64,000 nt of DNA from Antarcticibacterium arcticum. Its GTDB lineage: Bacteria > Bacteroidota > Bacteroidia > Flavobacteriales > Flavobacteriaceae. This document shows positions 25,597-34,163 of this stretch, piece after piece. Numbering within the stretch: position 1 is the stretch's first letter; each line of letters begins with the position of its first letter. Location: positions 2,294,001-2,358,000 of the forward strand of contig NZ_CP042476.1 of assembly GCF_007993795.1 (NCBI RefSeq), in the 5' to 3' direction. The notes under the pieces were generated by a model. The model worked only from the letters and a program-made list of their open reading frames with translations. It did no database searches and was not told the origin of the DNA. Both the position numbers and the translations under genes were made by a program.

Positions 25597-26838
25597 ATGT
25601 TTGAGAAAGGAGAAAATTTATTTAATGTGCTGTTTGAAGCGGCTTCAGAAGGAATTATAGTAGTTGACAGCCATCAAAACATTGTTGCAAGTAATATTGC
25701 TGCCGATCAAATGTTTGGGTATGCCAAAGGGGAATTACTCAATAAGCCCCTGAATATTTTGATCCCTACCCGCTATAGAGATAACCACCCCAAACATTTC
25801 AAGGGCTTTTTACATCATTCAGAAAAACGCCAGATGGGCCATGGGCGTGACCTCTACGGGGTAAAAAAGAATGGGGACCAATTCCCGGTAGAGGCGGGCT
25901 TAAATCCATTCGAGATAGAAGGCGAAACTTTTGTAATGTCTTTAATAATTGACATAAGCATTAGAAAAGAAACCCAACGCCAGATCAAGGAATTAAACAA
26001 TGAGCTGGAAGGAAAGATCCAGGTGCGCACCAGGGAGCTGGAAGAAAGCATCTCCAAACTCCAAAACCTCAACCTCAACCTGGAGCTGGAAATTAAAAAA
26101 AGAAAAGAGGCTGAAAACCGCATCAAAGCTGCCCTTCAAAAGGAAAAAGAGCTTAATGAACTTAAAACCAAATTCCTTTCTCTGGTGTCCCATGAATTTA
26201 AAACGCCATTAAGCGGGATCCTTACATCTGTAGTACTTGCAGGTAAATACAAGCTGGAAGACCAGCAGGATAAAAGGGAAAAACACTTTAATACTATAAA
26301 GAGCAAGGTACATTACCTGGATAATATCCTGAACGATTTTCTTTCTATTGAAAGACTGGAATCTGGCAAGGTGAATTATAAATACACCACTTTTGATCTT
26401 AGTAAAGTGATTAATGAGGTAGTGTATAACGCCAATGTTACGCTAAAAAGCGGGCAGGAGATTGAATACCCCCAAAATATTGATCACATAATTTTGAGAC
26501 AGGATGAAAAGATCCTGGAACTGGTGCTTTCCAATTTATTGAACAATGCAATTAAATATTCTCCTGAAGACACTCTTATTAACTTTGATATTAAACTTGA
26601 AAAAGACAAAATCATCTTTATTATAAAGGATGAAGGAATTGGAATTCCAGAAAAAGACCAAAAGCATATATTTGAACGTTATTTTAGAGCCGAAAATGCC
26701 CTGCTTAATCAGGGGACGGGTATTGGGCTCAATATCGCCAAAGTCCACCTTGAAAATTTAGGCGGAAAAATTTATTTTAAAAGCAAGGATAATGAAGGTA
26801 CCAGCTTTTTTGTTGAGTTGCCTCTTATAAAAGATTAA
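25597..26838 (+). CDS. Soluble PAS-domain sensor histidine kinase (FixL-like PAS)
   Basis: A 413-residue kinase without membrane helices. A PAS domain at about 10-125 is followed by a coiled coil (125-190), a HisKA domain with phospho-acceptor H199 in SLVSHEFKTPLSG, and a HATPase with N-box LSNLLNNAIKYS, G1 DEGIGIP and G2 GTGIGLNIA. The PAS part resembles that of FixL, with NILIPTRYRDNHPKHFKGF and GHGRDLYGVKKNGDQFP. By my hand alignment the residue at the heme-ligand position of FixL is R78, not His, so heme binding by the FixL mode is doubtful. It lies 7 bp before a response regulator gene and almost certainly phosphorylates that protein. Confidence 0.93.
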   Translation: MFEKGENLFNVLFEAASEGIIVVDSHQNIVASNIAADQMFGYAKGELLNKPLNILIPTRYRDNHPKHFKGFLHHSEKRQMGHGRDLYGVKKNGDQFPVEAGLNPFEIEGETFVMSLIIDISIRKETQRQIKELNNELEGKIQVRTRELEESISKLQNLNLNLELEIKKRKEAENRIKAALQKEKELNELKTKFLSLVSHEFKTPLSGILTSVVLAGKYKLEDQQDKREKHFNTIKSKVHYLDNILNDFLSIERLESGKVNYKYTTFDLSKVINEVVYNANVTLKSGQEIEYPQNIDHIILRQDEKILELVLSNLLNNAIKYSPEDTLINFDIKLEKDKIIFIIKDEGIGIPEKDQKHIFERYFRAENALLNQGTGIGLNIAKVHLENLGGKIYFKSKDNEGTSFFVELPLIKD

Positions 26839-26845
26839 AATTAAT

Positions 26846-27883
26846 ATGAAAAAGATACTTTTTATAGAAGACGATACAGTGGTACGGGAAAATACCGCAG
26901 AATTATTAGAACTGTCCAACTATAATGTTATCACCGGTTCCAATGGCAAAATTGGAGTTGCCCTGGCCAAACAGGAGTTACCTGATATCATAATATGTGA
27001 TATTATGATGCCGGAGCTTGATGGTTATGGAGTATTACAGGCCCTGGCCGAAGACCCTGAAACAAGACACATCCCCTTCATTTTTCTTTCAGCAAAAACC
27101 GAACATAAAGACATACGCCGGGGAATGGACCTTGGTGCCGATGATTACCTCACTAAACCCTTCGAAGAAGAAGAATTATTAAGTGCCATTGAGAGCAGGC
27201 TCGCAAAGGTGGCCATTCTAAAAAATATTCAGGAAAAAGAAAGCAGTTCTGCCAACCAGATAAATACCCTGAATGAATTACGGGAACTCGTTAAAAAATA
27301 CGAGCAACAAAACTATAAAGCCGGAGAAACAATTTATGAAGAGGGAAAGCAGGGATTTCATTTCTATTTCATAGACCGCGGGGTGGTTAAAAGCCACAAA
27401 ATGGATCAATACGGGAAGGAACTCATTACCTCAATTTATAAGGAGGGGGACTTTTTTGGAAATACTTCCTTTAACAGGCCGGCTTCTTATGAAGAATATG
27501 CCACTGCAATGGAAGACACCCGGGTATATGCTGTTTCCAAGGAAGAATTAAAGGAGATCCTTTCCAGGAACAACAAGATCACCCTGGACCTTATAGATGT
27601 GATGGGAGATAATATTTCGGGAATTAAAGAGCAATTGCTGGAAATGGCTTACGGCTCTGTACGAAAGAAAACCGCACGCACTATTTTACTTTTTTCTCAG
27701 AATATAAGAAGGCATCCCACCCAAAGCATCAGGATCTCAAGAAGTGATCTGGCCAGTGTGGCAGGAATGGCTTCTGAAACTCTTATACGCACCCTTTCTG
27801 AATTCAAAAAAGAGGGTTTGCTTGAAATTGAAGGCCGGAACATTAAACTTCTGGATGTTGAAGCCCTAAAAAAAATAAGCTAG
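26846..27883 (+). CDS. Response regulator fused to a Crp/Fnr-type regulator (REC - cNMP-binding - HTH)
   Basis: A 345-residue protein. The receiver domain (1-122) has D9/D10, phospho-acceptor D52 in CDIMMPELDG and K104 in TKPF. A cyclic-nucleotide-binding-type beta-roll (about 150-260) and a Crp winged helix (about 275-340, ISRSDLASVAGMASETLIR) follow. The recognition helix keeps the E-x-x-x-R spacing by which CRP and FNR read TGA half-sites. This design would let a kinase control a CRP-class DNA-binding unit directly, where rhizobia use separate FixJ and FixK. Cotranscribed with the PAS kinase and ended by a strong terminator. It is a candidate binder of the inverted repeats found upstream of ric, ccoI, nirK, ccoS and hemN. 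Confidence 0.93.
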   Translation: MKKILFIEDDTVVRENTAELLELSNYNVITGSNGKIGVALAKQELPDIIICDIMMPELDGYGVLQALAEDPETRHIPFIFLSAKTEHKDIRRGMDLGADDYLTKPFEEEELLSAIESRLAKVAILKNIQEKESSSANQINTLNELRELVKKYEQQNYKAGETIYEEGKQGFHFYFIDRGVVKSHKMDQYGKELITSIYKEGDFFGNTSFNRPASYEEYATAMEDTRVYAVSKEELKEILSRNNKITLDLIDVMGDNISGIKEQLLEMAYGSVRKKTARTILLFSQNIRRHPTQSIRISRSDLASVAGMASETLIRTLSEFKKEGLLEIEGRNIKLLDVEALKKIS

Positions 27884-27910
27884 GAAAAAAGATTTCTAAA
27901 AAATAATTAC

Positions 27911-27947
27911 CGGGGAAAAATTTACAGGATTTTTCCCCGTTTGTTTT
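27911..27947 (+). terminator. Intrinsic terminator of the kinase-regulator operon
   Basis: A perfect 10-bp stem CGGGGAAAAA / TTTTTCCCCG with a 9-base loop, followed by a T-rich stretch. Confidence 0.88.
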
Positions 27948-28060
27948 ATAAACTCCCCGCGTGTAATATAGCAAGATGGTAGCTTAACCAGGGGCTCCGG
28001 GCGCCCGGACTACTCTTTAAAATCATTATTTCTTACCGCAATTTCTAATCATTCAATAAC

Positions 28061-28103
28061 TGATCATAATCATTTTTTCACCCTCGCTTTCCCGGTACTT
28101 TTG
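28061..28103 (+). promoter_or_regulatory. FNR/CRP-type promoter of the second uspA gene
   Basis: Box TGAT-CATA-ATCA at 28061-28072, 23 bp, then -7 TACTTTTG at 28096-28103. Predicted start near 28108 leaves a leader of about 9 nt before ATG 28117 (18 nt if ATG 28126 is used). No -33 TTTG. Confidence 0.75.
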
Positions 28104-28116
28104 CCTAGTATAAGAG

Positions 28117-28935
28117 ATGAAAAAAATGAATATCCTGTTGCCCACAGATTTTTCAGAGAACTCCAGGAATGCCGCAGCTTATGCCCTGCAGTTTTTTGAG
28201 GGAATTCCCTGCTCTTTTCATTTCTTACACATTTCTCCTTCAACCCCGGAAAAATTAGCAAACGGCCATCAACTAATTCCGGAGGATGTCGAGGAGAAAT
28301 TCGAGAACCTTATGGCGTGGATAAATGAAATTAAAAAAAACCCTGAACATCATTTTCAAATTTCCTACAAAGTCAATTACCTTATTGAAGCAGTAAGGGA
28401 AATGGTGGCCGAAAAAAATATTGACCTCATACTTATGGGCACAAAAGGAGCATCTAACCAAAAAGAGATCATTCTCGGCAAGAATACCTCAGATGTTATA
28501 ATGAAGGTGAAATGTCCTGCCCTGGCAATTTCAGAAAACGCTGTTTTTAAACCTCATCAGGAAATCCTTTTTCCTACAGACTATAAGATACGATACAGCG
28601 CAAAAATGCTGGAAAGTTTTAAATCCTTTACCAATTTATCCAAAACCTCGGTAAAGATCCTGGAGTTGTATACCACAGAGAAAGAACCCACGGAAGATCA
28701 AATGATAAACAGGGAAAATTTGAAAAATTCCCTTGCTCCTGAAATTCCTGAAATACAAACCTTTTATTCACTTAAAGATTCAGATCCTAAGGTCCTTTTC
28801 AGGGCCAATAAAAATGTGGACATGATAGTGATGGCAGCCAAAAATCTCAATTTATGCCAAAAGCTTTTAAAAAATCATAACAATCATCAAATCCCATTCA
28901 TTAGAAAATTACCCTTATTGATCTTGCATGATTGA
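28117..28935 (+). CDS. Universal stress protein under the low-oxygen promoter
   Basis: A 272-residue protein with two Usp-type folds. The first starts MNILLPTDFSENSRNAAAYA and keeps the GTKGASNQKEIILGKNTSDV nucleotide loop in segments. The second is degenerate, ending VIMAAKNLNLCQKLLKN without a clear glycine loop, so at most one ATP site is expected. It is preceded by an FNR-type box at the same spacing as the cbb3 and nirK promoters, which implies induction at low oxygen. ATG 28126 is an alternative start. Confidence 0.9.
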   Translation: MKKMNILLPTDFSENSRNAAAYALQFFEGIPCSFHFLHISPSTPEKLANGHQLIPEDVEEKFENLMAWINEIKKNPEHHFQISYKVNYLIEAVREMVAEKNIDLILMGTKGASNQKEIILGKNTSDVIMKVKCPALAISENAVFKPHQEILFPTDYKIRYSAKMLESFKSFTNLSKTSVKILELYTTEKEPTEDQMINRENLKNSLAPEIPEIQTFYSLKDSDPKVLFRANKNVDMIVMAAKNLNLCQKLLKNHNNHQIPFIRKLPLLILHD

Positions 28936-29033
28936 TATAAAATTACAAAACCTAACTCAAACTGCCCGGTGACGAACGTCCAGGGCATTTCTATTTAAAC
29001 CATATGAATAAAATTAGGCAGCGGGCGCTATTA

Positions 29034-29076
29034 TGAGCCAACTCATAAACAGGGTCATGGGTTTTATTGAATTTTG
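29034..29076 (+). promoter_or_regulatory. FNR/CRP-type promoter of ric
   Basis: Box TGAG-CCAA-CTCA at 29034-29045, extended to a perfect 7-bp inverted repeat (TTATGAG/CTCATAA), 23 bp, then -7 GAATTTTG at 29069-29076. The half-site is TGAG instead of TGAT, so a related regulator or a variant preference is possible. Confidence 0.65.
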
Positions 29077-29115
29077 TTGTATTCAAAACTAATTATTAAT
29101 TAAAACGAATGTGAT

Positions 29116-29841
29116 ATGAATAGTCTGGAAACAAGAACAGTAGCCGAGCTGGTTACAGAAAACATTAAGACCGCCCATGTATTTAAGAAATACGGAATAG
29201 ATTTTTGCTGTGGTGGTGGTATTACGGTCAAAAAAGCCTGTGAGAAGGAAGGTGTGAATTTAAAGGACCTTGAAAACGATCTACTTCATGTGGAAAATGC
29301 GGTTACCGGAGGGCATAATTATAACAGCTGGCCTATTGATTTCCTTACAGATCATATTATCAATATACACCACGCTTATGTGGCGGAAAGTATTCCGCTA
29401 TTATTACAATATGGCGAAAAAGTAAAAAGAGTACACGGCCATCACTACCATGAATTACATGAGATCCAGGATCTATTAATAGAAGTTGCGGGAGAATTGA
29501 GTGCACATATGAAAAAGGAGGAATTGATACTTTTCCCCTTTGTAAAAAAACTGGTTAAAGCCAAAAATGAAGGAAGTGAACTGCCCGAAACACATTTTGG
29601 AACCGTAGACAACCCAATTAAAATGATGGAAGCCGAGCATGAGGAAGCAGGCGAATTATTGAGAAGGATCTCCAAATTGAGCAGTCAATACACGCCACCG
29701 GCCGGAGCTTGTAATACTTACCGGGCATTTTATGCTAAATTAGATGAATTCGAGCAGGATCTACATCAACACATTCACCTGGAAAATAATATTCTTTTCC
29801 CTAAAACTCTTAAACTGGAAAAAGAATTAAGACAACAATAA
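29116..29841 (+). CDS. ric: Iron-sulfur cluster repair di-iron protein RIC (YtfE/ScdA)
   Basis: A 241-residue cytosolic protein that restores iron-sulfur clusters damaged by nitric oxide or peroxide. The N-terminal ScdA domain (1-60) has the GIDFCCGGG motif; the hemerythrin-like four-helix domain (about 75-235) provides di-iron ligands in HHAYVAESIP, HGHHYHEL, HMKKEE, EAEHEEAGELL and HQHIHLENNILFP. It fits its genomic setting, because NirK at 42457 makes nitric oxide. Its promoter carries a variant FNR-type box. The next gene downstream has its own likely promoter. Confidence 0.95.
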   Translation: MNSLETRTVAELVTENIKTAHVFKKYGIDFCCGGGITVKKACEKEGVNLKDLENDLLHVENAVTGGHNYNSWPIDFLTDHIINIHHAYVAESIPLLLQYGEKVKRVHGHHYHELHEIQDLLIEVAGELSAHMKKEELILFPFVKKLVKAKNEGSELPETHFGTVDNPIKMMEAEHEEAGELLRRISKLSSQYTPPAGACNTYRAFYAKLDEFEQDLHQHIHLENNILFPKTLKLEKELRQQ

Positions 29842-29869
29842 AACTATTTCACTGTAAAAAGAATCAAAT

Positions 29870-29912
29870 TACTGTTTGTCAAGGGGCCGAAAGGATAATT
29901 GTTTTGTTTTTG
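29870..29912 (+). promoter_or_regulatory. Weak FNR/CRP-type promoter before the COX1-like membrane gene
   Basis: TACT-GTTT-GTCA at 29870-29881 keeps only the right half-site; 23 bp later comes TGTTTTTG at 29905-29912. The spacing equals that of the eight clear sites, but the left half is poor. Confidence 0.35.
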
Positions 29913-29956
29913 CACAGAACATATTTCAATCCGGCCTCTTTTCCTATTTTTATAAA

Positions 29957-31180
29957 ATGGTAAAGTTAAAACAGCATACCAATATCGCCCTGGGTTATTT
30001 TTTACTGGTTGGGTTGTTGGGAATACTGCTAAGATTATTTTTCGTGACCCCCATTGCCGCTAATTTCAGGTATGTAGTTCATGCGCATTCACACATTGCC
30101 CTTTTAGGATGGGTATATATAGGAATTGTGACCCTTATTTACAAAATGTATTATACAGAGGTAGGCCATTTTAAAACATACCTTCGAATCTTCTGGTTTA
30201 CAAATATCACCATACTGGGAATGATGCTAACCTTTCCCTTCCAGGGCTATGCTTTCTTGTCTATTACTTTCTCTACTCTTTTTCTAATAGCCTCCTATTT
30301 TCTGGCCTGGTTCTTTCTAACCAAAATTCCCGTTCATTACAAGGCCAAAAATTCATACCGGTGCATTAAAGCCTCGCTTATTTATCTTATAATATCCAGT
30401 ATTGGCCCCTGGGCCATAGGCGGGGTAATGGCAACTTTAGGAAACACTTCCATTTGGTATAAACTATCCATATACTTTTACCTGCATTTTCAATATAACG
30501 CATGGTTCATACTAGCCCTTGCCGGAGTGTTTTTTTATATCCTGGAAAAGGCGGGCATTCTTATTCCCAAAAAAGATTTTCGCAGATTTTTTAATCTTCT
30601 GAATGCGGGTGTAGTTTTAAGTCTTTTCTTATCTGTTCTTTGGGTAAAACCGCCTGCCTTATTTTATACACTCGCAGTCTTAGGTGGTTTTTTCCAGATT
30701 ATTGCCTTATATCACTTTTTTAAACTCACCGCCCCCGGCTGGAGCACCCTTCATACCCAGATGTCTCCTGTAATAAGGCTGCTGTTAAAAATTTCGGCCA
30801 CCTTCCTTATTGTAAAGGTATTATTGCAATTACTCACTGCACTTCCGTTTTTCGCCGAACTTTCCTATCGCTATCCAGATTTTGTTATAGGCTATCTTCA
30901 CCTGGTATTTTTGGGGGTGATTAGTATTTCACTTTTCGCATTCCTCGTTTATTTTGGTTTGCTTAAACTTAAAAAACGCATTTTCTATATTTATTTCACA
31001 GGATTTATCCTTTCTGAAATATTGATCTTTTACAAAGGAGCCGCCATGTGGTTGGGCTTGGCTTTTTTTTCAGAATATTTCCTTCTCCTGGTAAGCCTAA
31101 GCTCTTTGATGCCCATTTCAATTGGATTACTGCTTTATTATAACCTGCAATCCCGGAGATATATCTCGAAATCGCGTTAA
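29957..31180 (+). CDS. Polytopic membrane protein resembling heme-copper oxidase subunit I
   Basis: A 407-residue integral membrane protein with about 11-12 helices. The start at 29957 (MVKLKQHTNIALGYF) is preferred, because an in-frame ATG at 29876 lies ahead of the predicted transcription start and adds an unlikely peptide. Histidines sit in helices in an oxidase-like pattern: VVHAHSHIALLGWVYIG (helix 2), YFYLHFQYNAWFILALAG (about helix 6) and GYLHLVFLGVISISL (about helix 10). The usual CuB ligands and the H-P-E-V-Y motif are absent. It may be a heme b protein related to NorB/NnrS-like families handling nitric oxide, but this is inference. It follows ric with 115 bp between. Confidence 0.6.
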   Translation: MVKLKQHTNIALGYFLLVGLLGILLRLFFVTPIAANFRYVVHAHSHIALLGWVYIGIVTLIYKMYYTEVGHFKTYLRIFWFTNITILGMMLTFPFQGYAFLSITFSTLFLIASYFLAWFFLTKIPVHYKAKNSYRCIKASLIYLIISSIGPWAIGGVMATLGNTSIWYKLSIYFYLHFQYNAWFILALAGVFFYILEKAGILIPKKDFRRFFNLLNAGVVLSLFLSVLWVKPPALFYTLAVLGGFFQIIALYHFFKLTAPGWSTLHTQMSPVIRLLLKISATFLIVKVLLQLLTALPFFAELSYRYPDFVIGYLHLVFLGVISISLFAFLVYFGLLKLKKRIFYIYFTGFILSEILIFYKGAAMWLGLAFFSEYFLLLVSLSSLMPISIGLLLYYNLQSRRYISKSR

Positions 31181-31251
31181 AACTTTCAGAAAGCATTCAT
31201 TTTATTATTCTCTTAACGGCAATAAAGCCTTTTATTAGGTAAATTGATATT

Positions 31252-31479
31252 ATGAGACTGTCCGGAATATTTTATCTTATTGCTACTACCATCCTGCTGG
31301 TAGTCCTTACAGTAATGGCCTTTTATGAAGTATCCTTTTACCTCATCTTTTATCTTACCCTTATTGGGCAATTATTATTGATCTTTACAGTGTACAAGAT
31401 CCTTACAGATGATTATACTACCAAGAAAAAATTTAAGGACTGGTATGAAGACCATCCAATAGGAAGGGAAAAAAGATAA
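31252..31479 (+). CDS. Small two-helix membrane protein, unknown
   Basis: A 75-residue protein with two membrane helices (about 5-25 and 28-50) and a charged cytoplasmic tail (KKKFKDWYEDHPIGREKR). I do not recognise a family. It lies 71 bp after the COX1-like gene on the same strand and may be cotranscribed with it. Confidence 0.6.
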   Translation: MRLSGIFYLIATTILLVVLTVMAFYEVSFYLIFYLTLIGQLLLIFTVYKILTDDYTTKKKFKDWYEDHPIGREKR

Positions 31480-31562
31480 TAAAACTTCAATTTTTCCCCG
31501 GCTTCACATTTGGCCTTTCATAAACCTCCTAAACCCTACAAATACATAAAATACTCATTGAC

Positions 31563-31605
31563 TGATCCTGATCATATTTTGGAAGGGGTTCATTTTTAAT
31601 CTTTG
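31563..31605 (+). promoter_or_regulatory. FNR/CRP-type promoter of ccoI
   Basis: Box TGAT-CCTG-ATCA at 31563-31574, 23 bp, then -7 AATCTTTG at 31598-31605 (one mismatch). Predicted leader about 19 nt to ATG 31629. Confidence 0.75.
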
Positions 31606-31628
31606 CTGCCTGAAAAATTTCGTGAAGC

Positions 31629-34001
31629 ATGAGCAGTCCTACTTGTTATCATTGTGGAGATCCTGTAAGGGATGAGATCCTGTATGATGAAAAGTCATTT
31701 TGTTGTAAGGGCTGTAAGACTGTTTATGAGATTTTTTCAACTCATGACCTTGCATCATATTATGAAATGCAACAGGCTCCCGGGGCTTCTCCCAAGGTGT
31801 CCAACGGAAAATTTGATTACCTCTCCAATGATCTTATTGTAGAAAAGCTCCTGGAATTCAGGGATGAAAAAACAGGAATTGTTTCCCTGTATATACCCCA
31901 TATTCATTGCAGTTCCTGTATATGGATCCTGGAAAATCTATATAAATTACAGCCGGGCATCAATGCCTCTCAGGTAGATTTTCCTAAAAAGAACGTACGC
32001 ATTACATTTGATATTAAAAAAACTTCCCTGAAGGAACTTGTAGAATTCCTAAACTTAATTGGGTATGAACCTTATATAAGTCTGGATGATTCTGAAGCGG
32101 GTAAAAAGCTTATAGACCGAAGCATTATTTATAAATTAGGCGTTTCCGGCTTTGCCTTTGGAAACGTAATGTTTTTGTCTTTTCCTGAATATTTTGAGGT
32201 TTCTGAATTCTGGCTGGACCAGTACAAAGGATTATTCCGCTGGTTGATGTTTGCATTTTCCTTACCCGTGGTGTTTTATGTATCCAAGGATTATTTTATT
32301 TCAGCTTATAAAGGGCTGCGGGCAAAGATCCTTAATATCGATGTTCCCCTTGCATTAGGGATCGTGGTGCTATTTGCAAGAAGTACCCTGGAAATTATTT
32401 TCGACTGGGGTACCGGATTTTTTGACAGCCTAACCGGACTAATATTTTTCCTTACCCTGGGAAAATTCTTTCAGCAAAAAACTTATAATTTTTTATCCTT
32501 TGAGAGAGATTATAAATCGTATTTCCCCATTGGAATTACAAGAATACTACCATCGGGACAAGAAGACAGTATTCACGTACACGAAATAAAAAAGGGGGAT
32601 AAAATACTTATAAGAAATGAAGAATTGATACCTGTAGACGGTATCCTTTTGAATGGTAATGGCAGGATAGATTACAGTTTTGTTACTGGGGAAGCGAGCG
32701 CAGTAACCAAAAACCCGGGAGATAAACTGTTTGCAGGCGGGAAACAGGTTTCCGGAAGTATTGAGATGGAAGCCCTTAAAAGCGTTTCTCAAAGTTATCT
32801 CACCAAACTTTGGAGCAATTCTATTTTTCAAAAAAATAAGGAACACGCTTTTACCAGGCTTATTGACCATATAAGTAAATATTTTACCATAGTCCTGTTG
32901 CTCATTGCCTTTAGCGCTGCAGCATACTGGATGTTTTATGATGTATCTATTGCTATTAATGTGTTTACCGCGGTGCTTATTATAGCCTGCCCCTGCGCCC
33001 TGGCCATGTCTACCCCGTTTACTTTAGGAAATATGTTGCGCATCTTTGGTAATAAAAAATTCTACCTTAAAAACGCCGGTGTAATTGAGCAGCTTGCAAA
33101 AGCCAATGCGGTGATCTTTGACAAAACAGGTACCATCACCTCAAATAAAAAAAGCAGTATTAATTATGAAGGAATTCTCCTTTCCCCAGATGAAGAAAGG
33201 CTTTTAAAGACCACTTTGAGATCTTCCAACCACCCTTTAAGCAGAACGCTTTATGAACTTCTGGCCGAATACGACATAGTTCCTCTTGATGCATACTGTG
33301 AGACGGTTGGCCAGGGAATAACAGCCAGCCATAAAGAAAGTACAATAAAAGTAGGTTCCCCTGCATTTGTGGGAGAATCTTTAGGAACTACTTCCCTTAA
33401 TACGGCGGTACACATAAGTTCCAACGATCAATACAAAGGGAAATTCATCTTTTATAACGAATACCGTGAGGGCGTGTCAAAGGTTTTCAAAGATCTTGAA
33501 GAATTATATTCCCTAAGTATTATCTCCGGTGATAATGAAGGAGAAAAAGAGCGCCTGAAGGAACTGCTGCCTGCAAAAACCCATTTCATGTTCAACCAGA
33601 AACCAAAGGATAAATTAAAGTATATAAGTTCTCTGCAAGAAAAAGGAATGACAACCATAATGGTGGGCGACGGCCTGAATGATGCCGGTGCATTGGCCCA
33701 AAGTGATGTTGGAATTGCCGTTTCAGAAAATGTAAATGTTTTCTCCCCCGCCTGTGACGCTATTCTGGATGCTTCCAAATTTGACAAATTATATCAATTT
33801 ATAAAGGCTTCCAAATCTTCCGTTAACGTTATAAAAGTAAGTATTGTACTTTCGTTTCTATACAATATCGTAGGTCTCTATTTTGCTGTCACGGCACAAT
33901 TATCACCCATTATAGCAGCTGTTTTAATGCCCTTAAGCTCTATAAGTATAATAATATTTGCCACTTTGTGCACCAACCTTATTGGAAGGAAGATAAAATA
34001 A
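31629..34001 (+). CDS. ccoI: Copper-translocating P1B-type ATPase, CcoI/FixI type
   Basis: A 790-residue copper exporter that supplies copper for cbb3 oxidase assembly. The N-terminus has a Cys-rich metal site (CYHCGDPVRDE...FCCKGCKTVYE), then an HMA-like domain with HCSSCIWILENL. Eight membrane helices, the TGEAS actuator loop, the CPCAL copper site in helix 6, the phosphorylation motif DKTGTIT, the HP motif SNHPLSRTL and GDGLNDAGAL are all visible. The pattern of an extra Cys-rich N-terminus is that of FixI/CcoI. It has its own FNR-type promoter, 11 kb from the cbb3 genes it serves. Confidence 0.93.
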   Translation: MSSPTCYHCGDPVRDEILYDEKSFCCKGCKTVYEIFSTHDLASYYEMQQAPGASPKVSNGKFDYLSNDLIVEKLLEFRDEKTGIVSLYIPHIHCSSCIWILENLYKLQPGINASQVDFPKKNVRITFDIKKTSLKELVEFLNLIGYEPYISLDDSEAGKKLIDRSIIYKLGVSGFAFGNVMFLSFPEYFEVSEFWLDQYKGLFRWLMFAFSLPVVFYVSKDYFISAYKGLRAKILNIDVPLALGIVVLFARSTLEIIFDWGTGFFDSLTGLIFFLTLGKFFQQKTYNFLSFERDYKSYFPIGITRILPSGQEDSIHVHEIKKGDKILIRNEELIPVDGILLNGNGRIDYSFVTGEASAVTKNPGDKLFAGGKQVSGSIEMEALKSVSQSYLTKLWSNSIFQKNKEHAFTRLIDHISKYFTIVLLLIAFSAAAYWMFYDVSIAINVFTAVLIIACPCALAMSTPFTLGNMLRIFGNKKFYLKNAGVIEQLAKANAVIFDKTGTITSNKKSSINYEGILLSPDEERLLKTTLRSSNHPLSRTLYELLAEYDIVPLDAYCETVGQGITASHKESTIKVGSPAFVGESLGTTSLNTAVHISSNDQYKGKFIFYNEYREGVSKVFKDLEELYSLSIISGDNEGEKERLKELLPAKTHFMFNQKPKDKLKYISSLQEKGMTTIMVGDGLNDAGALAQSDVGIAVSENVNVFSPACDAILDASKFDKLYQFIKASKSSVNVIKVSIVLSFLYNIVGLYFAVTAQLSPIIAAVLMPLSSISIIIFATLCTNLIGRKIK

Positions 34002-34163
34002 TTCCTTTACCTTCCATCCTCCTTTCTAATTCCACTTGTTGGAGACTTCTCAACATATAACAAAATTTTATACATATTGGGAATTAAATGTTTTAATTTC
34101 CTGTTTGAAAAAGTTTTTTGCATCACAGGGATGCTGTATTTTTCAAATATTTATTATTAAAAA

